Source: G965279335 sp965279285
GTDB lineage: Bacteria; Pseudomonadota; Gammaproteobacteria; DSM-16500
Assembly (NCBI GenBank): GCA_965279285.1
Contig: OZ257148.1
Span: 744,001-808,000, forward strand
DNA length: 64,000 bases
Direction of reading: 5' to 3'
The translations under genes and the position numbers were made by a program. The notes under the pieces were generated by a model. The model had not been told where the DNA came from. It searched no databases and saw nothing but the letters and a program-made list of their open reading frames with translations. Shown here in pieces: positions 25,275-34,123 of this stretch. Numbering within the stretch: position 1 is the stretch's first letter; each line of letters begins with the position of its first letter.

Positions 25275-25445
25275 CCAAATATTGCATGGTACCAGGAGAG
25301 AGGGTGTGATTGAAAGTGGAGCTTATTAGTTTTGTGAGAGTATTAAACACGGCTTATTGTAGTTACAAAAAATTGTTAAAAAAATTGTAGTATGATAGCT
25401 TTCTTGGATATTTTTTTCAGTATTAGCAAAAATAAGAAGATAATT

Positions 25446-25937
25446 ATGCATATTAGTGGAATTGTAGCAATGGCGGAAAATTTTGTCATAGGAAGCAATA
25501 ATAAGTTACCTTGGCACTTACCTGCTGACTTGCAACATTTTAAAAAGTTAACGATGGGCAAACCTATTTTAATGGGAAGAAAAACCTATGAATCTATCGG
25601 TAAAGCTTTACCTGGTAGAAAAAATATCATTCTTACTCACGATAAAAATTTTTTCGTCCCTGATTGTGTTGTGGTTCATTCAATTGATGAGGCATTCGCT
25701 GTTGCAGTACCTGCGGATGAAATGTTTGTTATTGGTGGGGCGGTTTTATTTGAGCAAATGTTGCCGCTGATTGAACGATTATATTTGACTATGATTCATC
25801 AAGAATTTGTGGGAGATGCGTTCTTCCCGCGATTAGACCCATCATGTTGGATTGAGTTAGGTCGGGAAAATTGTCTGCCTGATTTGGTCAATCAATACGC
25901 TTATAGCTTTATTACCCTGCAGAAAAAAGGCCAGTAA
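25446..25937 (+). CDS. folA: Dihydrofolate reductase
   Basis: A 163-aa enzyme reducing dihydrofolate with NADPH. ISGIVAMAENFVIGSNNKLPWHLPADLQHFK contains the substrate-binding W and acidic D of the active site, followed by MGRKTYESIGKALPGRKNIILT (NADPH phosphate site) and FVIGGAVLFEQML. The frame is open further upstream, but the ATG at 25446 gives the family N-terminus and has AAGAAGA before it. Divergent from ygfB. Confidence 0.95.
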   Translation: MHISGIVAMAENFVIGSNNKLPWHLPADLQHFKKLTMGKPILMGRKTYESIGKALPGRKNIILTHDKNFFVPDCVVVHSIDEAFAVAVPADEMFVIGGAVLFEQMLPLIERLYLTMIHQEFVGDAFFPRLDPSCWIELGRENCLPDLVNQYAYSFITLQKKGQ

Positions 25938-26048
25938 AACAAAAATCATGCAAAATTTGCCCACCTCTATCTTCATTTAGTGTATAATATAAACAATAGA
26001 GGGAGGCTGTATATTCTCTGATTTTATTATTATTTAGCAGAATGAGGA

Positions 26049-26199
26049 GTAACTCTTTAGCAGCTAGAGAGGTTGGTGGGCACGCTGCGCTTTGCCCACC
26101 CTACTAGATGCCAGCTAGAAACACGCTGGCATGACAAGATTTCGTAGGGTGGGCAAAGCGCAGCGTGCCCACCAACCTCTCTGGCTGCTGAATAGTTAC
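26049..26199. repeat. Type A palindromic element, copy 9, with near-perfect 8-bp target duplication
   Basis: Ends GTAACTCTTTAGCAGC / GCTGCTGAATAGTTAC, arms CTAGAGAGGTTGG / CCAACCTCTCTGG, loop with nested palindrome GATGCCAGCTAGAAACACGC. Flanks AATGAGGA and ACTGAGGA agree at 7 of 8 bases. It accounts for half of the 334-base gap between folA and the next gene; a TATAAT at 25983-25988 is the only other signal noted there. Confidence 0.9.
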
Positions 26200-26271
26200 A
26201 CTGAGGATAAAAAAAATAGGGATCTTTCGTATTGAGTTAAGCGCATTTCTTCGTTAAGAGGGAGGGTTGCT

Positions 26272-27441
26272 ATGGCAGAAAAAGAGGGAAGTTATTCTTA
26301 TATTTATGTTCCTATTGAAGAGAGACGACCGAAGGCAAATACTTTTTTTTCTCTTGTGAGCGATGAAGAAACGTCGATCACAACTTTTGTGAAACTTTGT
26401 ACGAATCAGCAAACAACGTTAGCAGAGTTGGAATATGAAACGGAACGTCGTTTGGATGAATTCTTTAAACATTATAATCCAGCAGAAAAATCTTTATTTG
26501 ATGAAATGTTTTCTTTGCTTAAAAAAGCAGAAAGCAAGGATGAACTACAGCTTTATTATCAAGCTTTTTTATTAGAAATAAATAAAAAAATAAATGCTTC
26601 ATATCAACATGACAGTAAGTTGTCAGCAAAAGAAATTGTTTCTAAGCAAATAAAATTAACTTATGCTTTGCAGTGTTATCAACAAAAACTTTTACTTAAT
26701 CCGACATTATTAACATTAGATGAAAAATCTAAACAAGAAATGCTAGAAGTATTTAAAGTGGGCGTAATGGCTGTGGTTCCAGTTGCGGGTATGTTTTTGG
26801 GCCTGCCAGCTGAGTTGGCAGCTACATCAGCGCGACAAGGATATAATGCCTATCATTTAGCTACACAAGGTGATCAGAAGGAAAGTTATTTTAATCGCTT
26901 TAAAAAAAATGTAAGTGATAGCTGGAATTGGGTTAAAACAAAAACTAATAATTTACTGGATTGGATGGGAGAAAATACATTTAAAACCTTAGTGGGCGGG
27001 CTGCTGTTTGTTGCTGCTTTAGCATTGAGTGTTGTGTTGTTGCCAGTGACGTTGGTCGCATTAGCAGGTAATAGCGCGATAAATACAGGTAGATTGATTA
27101 ATTTTGCGCATAATTCAAATAAAGATACGGATGCTGGAATGGCGCGGGTTGATCGATTTGTAACATTAGTTGATAAATTGCACCAGCCACCAGCAGTTGA
27201 TGAGCATGATGCTCATGTTGCATTAATGAACGCAAGAGGTTTAAATCTTGTAAATGAAAAAAGCTCAACTGTTGTGATGATTAAGCAAGGAGGATTTACA
27301 GCAGAGGGAAGCTCACCACTAACGATGCAGGAAGAGAAGCAGGAAAGTAAGCAGGCGCCATTAGATAAGTTTCAAAAAGAAGAAGAAAAGCTAGCAAGAA
27401 GACCAGTAATTCACATTAACGTTAAGCCTAGGCACACTTAG
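26272..27441 (+). CDS. Unknown 389-aa protein with hydrophobic hairpin; possible secretion substrate
   Basis: No family recognised. Residues 1-165 are helical and charged. Two hydrophobic stretches follow, VGVMAVVPVAGMFLGLPAE (about 163-182) and LVGGLLFVAALALSVVLLPV (about 240-262), separated by an amphipathic Trp-rich segment (SWNWVKTKTNNLLDWM). The last 50 residues are polar, with Glu-rich clusters (QEEKQESKQ, KEEEKLARR), which is compatible with the E-block of Dot/Icm substrates but not proof. No signal peptide. GAGG stands before ATG. Its stop codon is part of the target duplication of the downstream palindromic element. Confidence 0.6.
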   Translation: MAEKEGSYSYIYVPIEERRPKANTFFSLVSDEETSITTFVKLCTNQQTTLAELEYETERRLDEFFKHYNPAEKSLFDEMFSLLKKAESKDELQLYYQAFLLEINKKINASYQHDSKLSAKEIVSKQIKLTYALQCYQQKLLLNPTLLTLDEKSKQEMLEVFKVGVMAVVPVAGMFLGLPAELAATSARQGYNAYHLATQGDQKESYFNRFKKNVSDSWNWVKTKTNNLLDWMGENTFKTLVGGLLFVAALALSVVLLPVTLVALAGNSAINTGRLINFAHNSNKDTDAGMARVDRFVTLVDKLHQPPAVDEHDAHVALMNARGLNLVNEKSSTVVMIKQGGFTAEGSSPLTMQEEKQESKQAPLDKFQKEEEKLARRPVIHINVKPRHT

Positions 27442-27444
27442 CAG

Positions 27445-27594
27445 ATAACTATTCAGCAGCTAGAGAGTTTGGTGGGCACGCTGCGCTTTGCCCACCCTAC
27501 TAGATGCCAGCTAGAAGCACGCTGGCATGACAAACTACGTAGGGTGGGCAAAGCGCAGCGTGCCCACCAAACTCTCTAGCTGCTGAATAGTTAC
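27445..27594. repeat. Type A palindromic element, copy 10, with perfect 8-bp target duplication
   Basis: Ends ATAACTATTCAGCAGC / GCTGCTGAATAGTTAC, arms CTAGAGAGTTTGG / CCAAACTCTCTAG, loop with nested palindrome GATGCCAGCTAGAAGCACGC. CTTAGCAG is duplicated at 27437-27444 and 27595-27602; the left copy contains the TAG stop of the 389-aa gene. Sits between convergent genes. Confidence 0.94.
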
Positions 27595-27603
27595 CTTAGC
27601 AGA

Positions 27604-28413
27604 TTAAATAGTACAAGATACATTAAAAATTTTTCCGTCATCTAAGCGCATCGCGCTTAATTCAAAACCCCAAGAGCAACCCGTATCTAAAGCATAAACA
27701 TGAGGGGTGTGAGTAATGCCTCGCAAAGCTGCCCAATGACCAAAAATAATTTTTAAATCATAATTAATACGAGTATTTACTTTAAACCAGGGGACAAGAT
27801 GAATGTTTTGTGTAAATGTATTTTTTGTTTTTAATTCTAAGCGTCCATCAGGGTGGCAAAATCGCATGCGCGTGAAATAATTAATAATACAGCGTAATCG
27901 ATCAAAGCCAGTTAAATCTGCATGCCATTGATCTGGATGGTCACCAAAAAGTTGTGAGTAGTTGGCAGTATTATTTTTATCTTGCAAAATAATTTCTACC
28001 TCTTGAGCAAGTTGCTTTGCTATATTTAAATCCCACTCAGGTGCAATTCCAGCATGAACCATAGTAAATCCTAGCTTGTCATCATGGTGTAACAACGGTT
28101 GTTGACTTAACCAAGTGAGCAACTCATCGCGATCAGGTGCAGTTAAAATAGGCTGTAATGTGTCACCAGATATCGCTGCGCGTGCTCCATTTGCCACCGC
28201 AAGCAAATGAATATCATGATTACCCAGCACAACGCGTTGTTGAGTCCCTAGATTTTTTATAAAGCGTAAAGTCTCAAGAGATTGTGGTCCGCGATTAACA
28301 AGATCGCCCGTAAACCATAATGTATCTTTTTTACAATCAAACTGAATTTGCTCCAGCAATTTTTGTAATGCAGGATAACATCCTTGAACGTCACCAATAG
28401 CATAAGTAGCCAT
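27604..28413 (-). CDS. apaH: Symmetrical bis(5'-nucleosyl)-tetraphosphatase (Ap4A hydrolase)
   Basis: A 269-aa metallophosphatase cleaving Ap4A to two ADP. The phosphoesterase motifs are in order: GDVQGC, FTGDLVNRGPQSLE, VLGNHDIHLLA, and later MVHAGIAPEW and FGHWAAL. Length matches ApaH. In many relatives apaH follows rsmA (with apaG); here rsmA is next upstream but a type B palindromic element lies between them and apaG is absent. Confidence 0.93.
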   Translation of the reverse strand: MATYAIGDVQGCYPALQKLLEQIQFDCKKDTLWFTGDLVNRGPQSLETLRFIKNLGTQQRVVLGNHDIHLLAVANGARAAISGDTLQPILTAPDRDELLTWLSQQPLLHHDDKLGFTMVHAGIAPEWDLNIAKQLAQEVEIILQDKNNTANYSQLFGDHPDQWHADLTGFDRLRCIINYFTRMRFCHPDGRLELKTKNTFTQNIHLVPWFKVNTRINYDLKIIFGHWAALRGITHTPHVYALDTGCSWGFELSAMRLDDGKIFNVSCTI

Positions 28414-28459
28414 AAACTTCTCTGTTTAAAGAAATAATAAAAAGTATAATTGAAAAAGA

Positions 28460-28600
28460 GTAACGTCGCCGTGCGTGAGTGTAGCACTTAAAATAGAGCG
28501 ACTTGCTTGCCATAGATGGCAAGCCTAAAACAGGGATGTTTCGCTCGGAGCGGTATTTTAAGTGCTACACTCACGCACGCCTTTATCGCGGAATACTTAC
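28460..28600. repeat. Type B palindromic element, copy 11
   Basis: Arms GTGCGTGAGTGTAGCAC / GTGCTACACTCACGCAC around the same core as copy 8 (CTTGCCATAGATGGCAAG). Ends are decayed (GTAACGTCGCC / GCGGAATACTTAC) and no flanking duplication is left. Separates rsmA from apaH. Confidence 0.86.
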
Positions 28601-28618
28601 GCTAACGACGCAGCGACG

Positions 28619-29434
28619 TTACTCTTTTTCCTCAATTAACGTATTGCTCATTTTAACATAATCTACCATGCTAATTTGTTCAGGTCTTAATTTTGGATCA
28701 ATGGCTAAATATTTCCAGTCATCATCATTGAGTAATGTTTTTAAGCTGTTACGAATGGTTTTTCTTCGTTGAGTAAAAGCCAATCGAACCAAATTTTCAA
28801 AGTGCTGATAATTTTTTGCATGATGCGACATTGTTGGGTAGGGAATTAATTTTACTATACTCGACTGTACTTGCGGTGGTGGATAGAATGCTTCAGGTGG
28901 CACATCAAACAGAGCGATGACTTGGCAGTGATATTGAACCATGATCCCTAAGCGGCCATAAGCATCGTCACCTACCGCCGCAGCTAGTCGGTCTACTACT
29001 TCTTTTTGTAGCATAAAGTGCATATCAGTAATATGTTCAATATATTTAAGTAAATGAAAGATGAGTGGTGTAGATATGTTATAAGGCAAGTTACCAATCA
29101 GGCGTAAAGGCTTTTTTTCATGAATTAAGCTGGCAAAATCAAATTCTAGTGCATCGGCTGTATAGACATTAAGAGTGCCTAATTCTTTGCAGCGGAGTTT
29201 TAATGCTGGAATTAAATCCCGATCTAATTCAACAGCATCAAGTTGGTTAATTCGCTTTAAAATAGGCGCAGTTAATGCACCTTGACCAGGACCAATTTCA
29301 ACAATGTGTTCGCCAGGTTGGGGAGAGATAACATCGACTAGACGTTGAATGACCATTTTGTCATGTAAAAAATGCTGGCCGAAGCGTTTGCGCGGTGCAA
29401 ATTTTCCTCCCGTTCCATGGTTAGGCATCGTCAT
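28619..29434 (-). CDS. rsmA: 16S rRNA dimethyladenosine transferase
   Basis: A 271-aa methyltransferase that dimethylates two adjacent adenosines near the 3' end of 16S rRNA. RFGQHFLHD, the SAM motif VEIGPGQGALT, and NLPYNISTPLIFHLL (motif IV with NLPY) are all present, and PPPQVQSSIVKL plus AFTQRRKTIRNSL match the C-terminal region. Starts 11 bases after the Sel1 lipoprotein stop. Confidence 0.96.
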   Translation of the reverse strand: MTMPNHGTGGKFAPRKRFGQHFLHDKMVIQRLVDVISPQPGEHIVEIGPGQGALTAPILKRINQLDAVELDRDLIPALKLRCKELGTLNVYTADALEFDFASLIHEKKPLRLIGNLPYNISTPLIFHLLKYIEHITDMHFMLQKEVVDRLAAAVGDDAYGRLGIMVQYHCQVIALFDVPPEAFYPPPQVQSSIVKLIPYPTMSHHAKNYQHFENLVRLAFTQRRKTIRNSLKTLLNDDDWKYLAIDPKLRPEQISMVDYVKMSNTLIEEKE

Positions 29435-29445
29435 TTAATCTCCGG

Positions 29446-29910
29446 TTAATGGCCTGTTAGTGCGCGGCGTGCTGGCTCAAATCCATGGGCGGCTGCTTTT
29501 TGGTACCATTGTTCGGCTAGAGCGTGATTGACAGGTGTTCCTAGACCATGTTCATACATTAAACCTAAATTAAATTGTGCGCTGGCTAAGTCATGATTCG
29601 CTGCTTTTTGATACCATGATTTAGCGATATGGTAATCTTTTGGTACACCTTTTCCAGCAGAATAGAGATAGCCTAATTCAGCTTCTGCGTAAGGATTATT
29701 TCGTTCAGCGGATTTTTCAAAAAAAGTGATTGCTTCAGCATAATTTTGTTCTACACCGCGACCGATAAGATAATGCATACCCATTCGGTATTCTGTATCA
29801 GACTCCGTGCGTGATGGCGCAGAATTTTTGAGCTCTTGCGAGTCTAATACGTAATTTGCGCAACTTGTTATTGATAAACATAAACTAACGACGAATAATT
29901 TTTTTAGCAT
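29446..29910 (-). CDS. Sel1-repeat lipoprotein
   Basis: About 154 aa. The start at MLKKLFVVSLCLSITSCAN is preferred because it has CAGGAG upstream and gives a lipoprotein signal peptide with lipobox SITSC. The mature part is three Sel1-like repeats (for example EYRMGMHYLIGRGVEQNYAEA, AELGYLYSAGKGVPKDYHIA, FNLGLMYEHGLGTPVNHALA), a helical scaffold used in protein-protein contacts. Its ribosome-binding site lies in the end of metQ, so it may be translated with the met operon. Partner unknown; Sel1 proteins are common in Legionellales. Confidence 0.82.
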   Translation of the reverse strand: MLKKLFVVSLCLSITSCANYVLDSQELKNSAPSRTESDTEYRMGMHYLIGRGVEQNYAEAITFFEKSAERNNPYAEAELGYLYSAGKGVPKDYHIAKSWYQKAANHDLASAQFNLGLMYEHGLGTPVNHALAEQWYQKAAAHGFEPARRALTGH

Positions 29911-29927
29911 GGGTATCTCCTGTTTGC

Positions 29928-30725
29928 TTACCAAGCAGCGATGGCTTGATTATTAAAAATTTTATTTGCTGCATCTAATACTTCTTTTGATTGTACAGCC
30001 GATATTAATTGTTTCATGCGCGGATCATTTTCTTCATCTTTGCGGATAACAATTAAATTAGCATAAGGTGAATGCTTGTCTTCCAGGAAAATAGCATCGG
30101 TTGTTGGTGATAACCCCGCGGGAACAGCATAATTAGTGTTAATAATTGCAATATCAACATCAGAAAGACTGCGCGTGAGTTGAGCGGCGTCTAATTCTTT
30201 AAATTTTAATTGTTTTGGATTTTCTTTGATGTCTAAGGGAGTTGCATAAAGTGCAGTTTTTTCTTTTAGTTCAATGAGGCCTGTTTTTTGTAATAATAAT
30301 AATGCGCGCCCCTCATTGCTCGGATCATTAGGTATGGCAACTGAGCTACCCATAGGTAATGCAGTAAGGGTTTTTATTTTAACTGAATAAATACCCATCG
30401 GATAAACAAATGTTTTTGCTAGCGCAACTATTTTGTAGTGGCGATCTTTAATTTGTTGATCGAGATAGGGTTGGTGTTGGAAAATATTAGCATTAATGCT
30501 GCCATCATTCAGTGCTGCATTTGGTAGTATGTAATCAGTAAATTCAATTAATTCAAGATGTAGACCATATTTATTTTTAGCAACTTCTTTTGCTACTTGC
30601 ATGAGATCAGTTTCAGGGCCAGAAATAGTGCCGATTTTAATGCTGTTTTTATCTTGTGAATTACAAGCTGTTAACAAAATAACGCTTAATAAAACCAAGT
30701 AAATTTTTTTTAAAATAGATTGCAT
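29928..30725 (-). CDS. metQ: D-methionine-binding lipoprotein MetQ
   Basis: A 265-aa lipid-anchored substrate-binding protein. Lipobox LLTAC follows a hydrophobic signal peptide. IKIGTISGPETDLMQVAKEVAKNKYG, FTDYILPNAALNDGSINANIFQHQPYLD and VAIPNDPSNEGRALLLLQ are hallmark NlpA/MetQ blocks. It follows metI in a metN-metI-metQ operon that imports methionine. Confidence 0.94.
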   Translation of the reverse strand: MQSILKKIYLVLLSVILLTACNSQDKNSIKIGTISGPETDLMQVAKEVAKNKYGLHLELIEFTDYILPNAALNDGSINANIFQHQPYLDQQIKDRHYKIVALAKTFVYPMGIYSVKIKTLTALPMGSSVAIPNDPSNEGRALLLLQKTGLIELKEKTALYATPLDIKENPKQLKFKELDAAQLTRSLSDVDIAIINTNYAVPAGLSPTTDAIFLEDKHSPYANLIVIRKDEENDPRMKQLISAVQSKEVLDAANKIFNNQAIAAW

Positions 30726-30740
30726 ATAAAAGCGTTCCTT

Positions 30741-31403
30741 TTAAGACGAGTGGTGGCTACTAGCGATTTTTGCCAATTTGTCCCCAATGAATTGGATGAC
30801 TTGAACTAAAATAATCATAATAACAATAGTAAGCAGCATCATACCAACATCAAAGCGCTGATAGCCATAGCGAATTGCGAGATCACCTAGTCCTCCTCCA
30901 CCAATAGCACCCGCCATGGCTGAATATCCAACCAAGCTGATGATGGTCAGGGTAAGGCCGTTGATGATGCTGGATAGGGACTCTGGAATTAATACTTTCA
31001 AAATAATTTGTTGCGAGGATGCTCCCATTGCAATAGCAGCTTCAATTAAACCTTTGTGGACCTCTAAAAATGCATTTTCAGCAATGCGAGCAATGAAGGG
31101 GATGGCACAAAGACTCAAGGGAACAATTGCAGCATTAGTACCAATTGAGCTGCCAACCAGTGTGCGAGTGAAAGGAATAATTGCAACCATTAAAATAACA
31201 AATGGAATCGAGCGAGTCATATTGATAATAGTCGCAAGTAATTGATGCAGACTTTTATGTTCAAGAATATTTCCTGGTCGTGTCGCGTATAAACAGACGC
31301 CAAGTGGCAAGCCAATTAAGGTTGCAACAAAACTCGATGCAATGACCATATAAATGGTTTCTAGTGTCGCATTAGTTAAAAGCGATAATATCGATTGGGA
31401 CAT
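30741..31403 (-). CDS. metI: Methionine ABC transporter permease MetI
   Basis: A 220-aa inner-membrane permease with five hydrophobic segments. ATLETIYMVIASSFVATLIGLPLG opens it as in MetI, IEAAIAMGASSQQIILKVLIPESL is the EAA loop that contacts the ATPase, and GAIGGGGLGDLAIRYGYQRF closes the family pattern. Its start lies 32 bases inside the metN coding end, so expression is coupled. Confidence 0.94.
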   Translation of the reverse strand: MSQSILSLLTNATLETIYMVIASSFVATLIGLPLGVCLYATRPGNILEHKSLHQLLATIINMTRSIPFVILMVAIIPFTRTLVGSSIGTNAAIVPLSLCAIPFIARIAENAFLEVHKGLIEAAIAMGASSQQIILKVLIPESLSSIINGLTLTIISLVGYSAMAGAIGGGGLGDLAIRYGYQRFDVGMMLLTIVIMIILVQVIQFIGDKLAKIASSHHSS

Positions 31404-32427
31404 GACCCATGACCTCAGTGTGTATGCCTATATTAGTTAAGTACAGCATCGCAGCGGTTAAATTAGCTTTTTCGCCATCGACTGCAACAATCATAATACC
31501 CATCGTATCATTCTTAATGCTTTCAACATTGGCTTGAAGAATATTGATGCGTAAATTAAATTGGTTAATGAGTTGTGAAATGATGGGTTTTGTAGCTGCT
31601 TTACCCATAAACCAAAAACGTAATACTGGATGAGTATTATTTTGTTCCTGCGACAGTAAGTGCTGTTTAAGATGATTAGGTAAGTGTTGCGGTAATGAAG
31701 ACTCAATGAATTTTTTTGCAATATTTGTTTTTGGATGAGAAAAAAATTCTGTTACTTCATTTTCTTCAATTAAATGTCCATGTTCTAAAATAGCCACTCG
31801 ATCACAGCACGCTTTGATAACGGACATTTCATGGGTAATTAATAAAATAGTGAGATTGAGTTGGTCACGAATGTTTTTTAGTAGTTCTAATATAGAGGTA
31901 GTCGTCTCCGGGTCAAGAGCCGAGGTGGCCTCATCGCTTAATAAAACATGTGGCTTGGATGCCAGCGCGCGGGCAATGGCGACACGTTGTTTTTGGCCGC
32001 CGGAGAGTTGTGCTGGGTAAGCATTTTTTTTGGCAGTGAGCCCTGTTAACTCAAGTAAAGGAGTAATCGTATCAACAATTTGTTTTCGGGTGTAACCAGA
32101 TAATTCCAGTGGAAAAGCAATGTTGTCATATACTGTACGTGTGGTCAGTAGATTAAAATGTTGAAAGATCATGCCAATCTTGCGCCTTGCTGCTCTCAGC
32201 TGGGGCAAGGTAAGAGCGGTTAATTCTTGGTTGGCAACCAAGACTTTTCCTTGTGTTGGTTTTTCTAATAAATTCACGCTACGGATTAACGTGCTTTTTC
32301 CCGCACCGCTTCTGCCAATAATGCCAAATATTTCTCCTGCTTTAACGCTAATATTGATGTCTGCGAGTGCTGTAAAGCTGCCTTTTGGAGTAATAAAAGT
32401 CTTATTGAGATGATGTAGCTCTATCAT
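31372..32427 (-). CDS. metN: Methionine ABC transporter ATPase MetN with NIL regulatory domain
   Basis: A 351-aa ATPase: Walker A GRSGAGKSTLI, Q-loop IFQHFNLL, signature LSGGQKQRVAIARAL, Walker B VLLSDEATSALD, switch His LLITHEMSV. The last 80 residues (from about VLRFWFMGKAATKPIISQL) are the NIL/ferredoxin-like domain through which methionine inhibits transport. First gene of metNIQ; only 40 bases separate it from a type B palindromic element, so its promoter must use or abut that element. Confidence 0.95.
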   Translation of the reverse strand: MIELHHLNKTFITPKGSFTALADINISVKAGEIFGIIGRSGAGKSTLIRSVNLLEKPTQGKVLVANQELTALTLPQLRAARRKIGMIFQHFNLLTTRTVYDNIAFPLELSGYTRKQIVDTITPLLELTGLTAKKNAYPAQLSGGQKQRVAIARALASKPHVLLSDEATSALDPETTTSILELLKNIRDQLNLTILLITHEMSVIKACCDRVAILEHGHLIEENEVTEFFSHPKTNIAKKFIESSLPQHLPNHLKQHLLSQEQNNTHPVLRFWFMGKAATKPIISQLINQFNLRINILQANVESIKNDTMGIMIVAVDGEKANLTAAMLYLTNIGIHTEVMGHVPIDIIAFN

Positions 32428-32467
32428 TAGGTCGTTTCAACTATAGGAAGTTAGTGTGGCATAAATT

Positions 32468-32619
32468 GTAACTAATCAGCAGCAGGAGCGCGAGTGAGCG
32501 TCGTATTTAAAATAAAGCGACTTGCTTGCCATGGATGGCAAGCCTAAAACAGGGATGTTTCGCTTGGAGCGGTATTTTAAATACGACGCTCACTCGCGCT
32601 CCTGCTGCTGATTAGTCAG
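32468..32619. repeat. Type B palindromic element, copy 12, with perfect 8-bp target duplication
   Basis: Ends GTAACTAATCAGCAGC / GCTGCTGATTAGTCAG, arms GGAGCGCGAGTGAGCGTC / GACGCTCACTCGCGCTCC, conserved core CTTGCCATGGATGGCAAG. CATAAATT is duplicated at 32460-32467 and 32620-32627. It lies in the divergent promoter region of metN and pncB and explains half of that gap. Confidence 0.94.
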
Positions 32620-32651
32620 CATAAATTACACTAATTGATTCAGGAGCTCAA

Positions 32652-32738
32652 ATGCTTCAGATAAAAAACGTCATTTTAATCATGCTCATTAGCATGTTAG
32701 ACTTCGGGCAGATGTGTTCAGATGAGAGGCAAAAGTGA
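32652..32738 (+). CDS. Possible 28-aa leader peptide coupled to pncB
   Basis: A short frame starts with ATG 5 bases after AGGAG and encodes a hydrophobic then polar peptide (MLQIKNVILIMLISMLDFGQ...). Its TGA stop overlaps the GTG start of pncB in the sequence GTGA, the classical arrangement for translational coupling. No conservation data are available, so it may be chance, but both the ribosome-binding site and the overlap are good. Confidence 0.4.
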   Translation: MLQIKNVILIMLISMLDFGQMCSDERQK

Positions 32739-34123
32739 TTTCTCCGATATTAACCGATCTTTACCAGTTAACGATGGCCTATGGTTATTGGAAATTGAAT
32801 ATTCATGAACGTGAAGCAGTTTTTCATCAGGTCTTCCGTAAAAACCCTTTTCAAGGCCATTATACGCTGGCTTGTGGTTTGGGGTCGGTGATTGAATTTT
32901 TACAAGATTGGCAGTTTTCTGCGAAAGATCTCGATTATTTAGCGAGTATTCGTATGGATGGTCAATTATTGTTTTCCGCTGATTTTTTAGAGTATTTGCG
33001 TAATTTACGCTTCACTTGTGATGTGGATGCAATTCCAGAGGGTACCATTATTTCGCCACAGCTGCCTTTGCTGCGGATTACAGGCCCTTTGCTACAAGGG
33101 CAGTTAATGGAATCTATCTTGTTGAATATTATCAACTTTCAGACTTTAATTGCTACTAAGGCAGCGCGTGTATGCCAGGCAGCTCAGGGTGACGCTGTGT
33201 TAGAGTTTGGTCTACGACGAGCACAGGGGCCGGATGGTGCTTTATCAGCAAGTCGGGCTGCTTATATCGGTGGTTGCGAGGCAACTTCAAATGTGTTGGC
33301 GGGTAGTTTGTATGATATTCCGGTGCGTGGCACGCATGCGCATAGCTGGGTTTCAGCTTTTCCTGATGAATTATCAGCATTTGCGGCTTATGCAGAAGTG
33401 ATGCCACACAACTGTGTATTGTTAGTTGATACTTATGATACTTTGCAAGGAGTACGGCATGCGATTCAGGTTGGTTTGCAGCTACGAGCTAAAGGAGGTG
33501 AGTTGCAAGGCATTCGTTTAGATTCGGGTGATATGGCTGCATTAAGTATTGAGGCGCGAGCATTATTGGACGAAGCCGGATTTAAGCAAACAAAAATTAT
33601 GGCGAGTAATAATTTAGATGAATATGTTATTACTCAAATGAAAGCCAATGGCGCTAAAATAGATGTTTGGGGAGTCGGAACGCATTTAGTGACAGCTTAT
33701 GATCATCCTGCATTAGATGGAGTATATAAATTATCTGCGCTACGTAATATACAAGGTCAATGGGAATATAAGCTTAAATTGTCGGAACAAACGCTGAAAA
33801 TATCAAACCCTGGTAGACAGCAAGTGCGACGTTTTTTTCGTAATAAACAAGCAATTGCTGATATTATTTATGATTTAGAATTAGGGCTGGTGACATCGGT
33901 AGAAATTCCTGAGCATGATCATTATGCCGATTTATTAGAGCCTATTTTTCGACAAGGACAGTGTGTTTATCAATCGCCCTCGATTCATGAGATACGACGT
34001 TTTGCCTTGCAGCAAGTTGAGCAATTGGCAAATAAAGCAGAACCTGAAATGTACTTTGTTGGCTTAGATAAAAAATTACATGAATTAAAACAACAGTTGA
34101 TTGAAAAACATGACAGAAAATAA
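32735..34123 (+). CDS. pncB: Nicotinate phosphoribosyltransferase
   Basis: A 462-aa enzyme of the NAD salvage pathway joining nicotinate and PRPP. TDLYQLTMAYGYW at the start, EFGLRRAQGPDGAL (substrate loop), VRGTHAHSWV with the catalytic His region, IRLDSGDMAALS and GVGTHLVTAYDHPAL are all conserved PncB blocks. Start is GTG, preceded by GAGAGG inside the possible leader peptide. It overlaps trmB by 14 bases. Confidence 0.94.
   Translation: MISPILTDLYQLTMAYGYWKLNIHEREAVFHQVFRKNPFQGHYTLACGLGSVIEFLQDWQFSAKDLDYLASIRMDGQLLFSADFLEYLRNLRFTCDVDAIPEGTIISPQLPLLRITGPLLQGQLMESILLNIINFQTLIATKAARVCQAAQGDAVLEFGLRRAQGPDGALSASRAAYIGGCEATSNVLAGSLYDIPVRGTHAHSWVSAFPDELSAFAAYAEVMPHNCVLLVDTYDTLQGVRHAIQVGLQLRAKGGELQGIRLDSGDMAALSIEARALLDEAGFKQTKIMASNNLDEYVITQMKANGAKIDVWGVGTHLVTAYDHPALDGVYKLSALRNIQGQWEYKLKLSEQTLKISNPGRQQVRRFFRNKQAIADIIYDLELGLVTSVEIPEHDHYADLLEPIFRQGQCVYQSPSIHEIRRFALQQVEQLANKAEPEMYFVGLDKKLHELKQQLIEKHDRK

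Noticed and set aside
25376..25561. 61-codon leftward frame at the folA start
   Set aside because: Overlaps folA antisense; no family resemblance.
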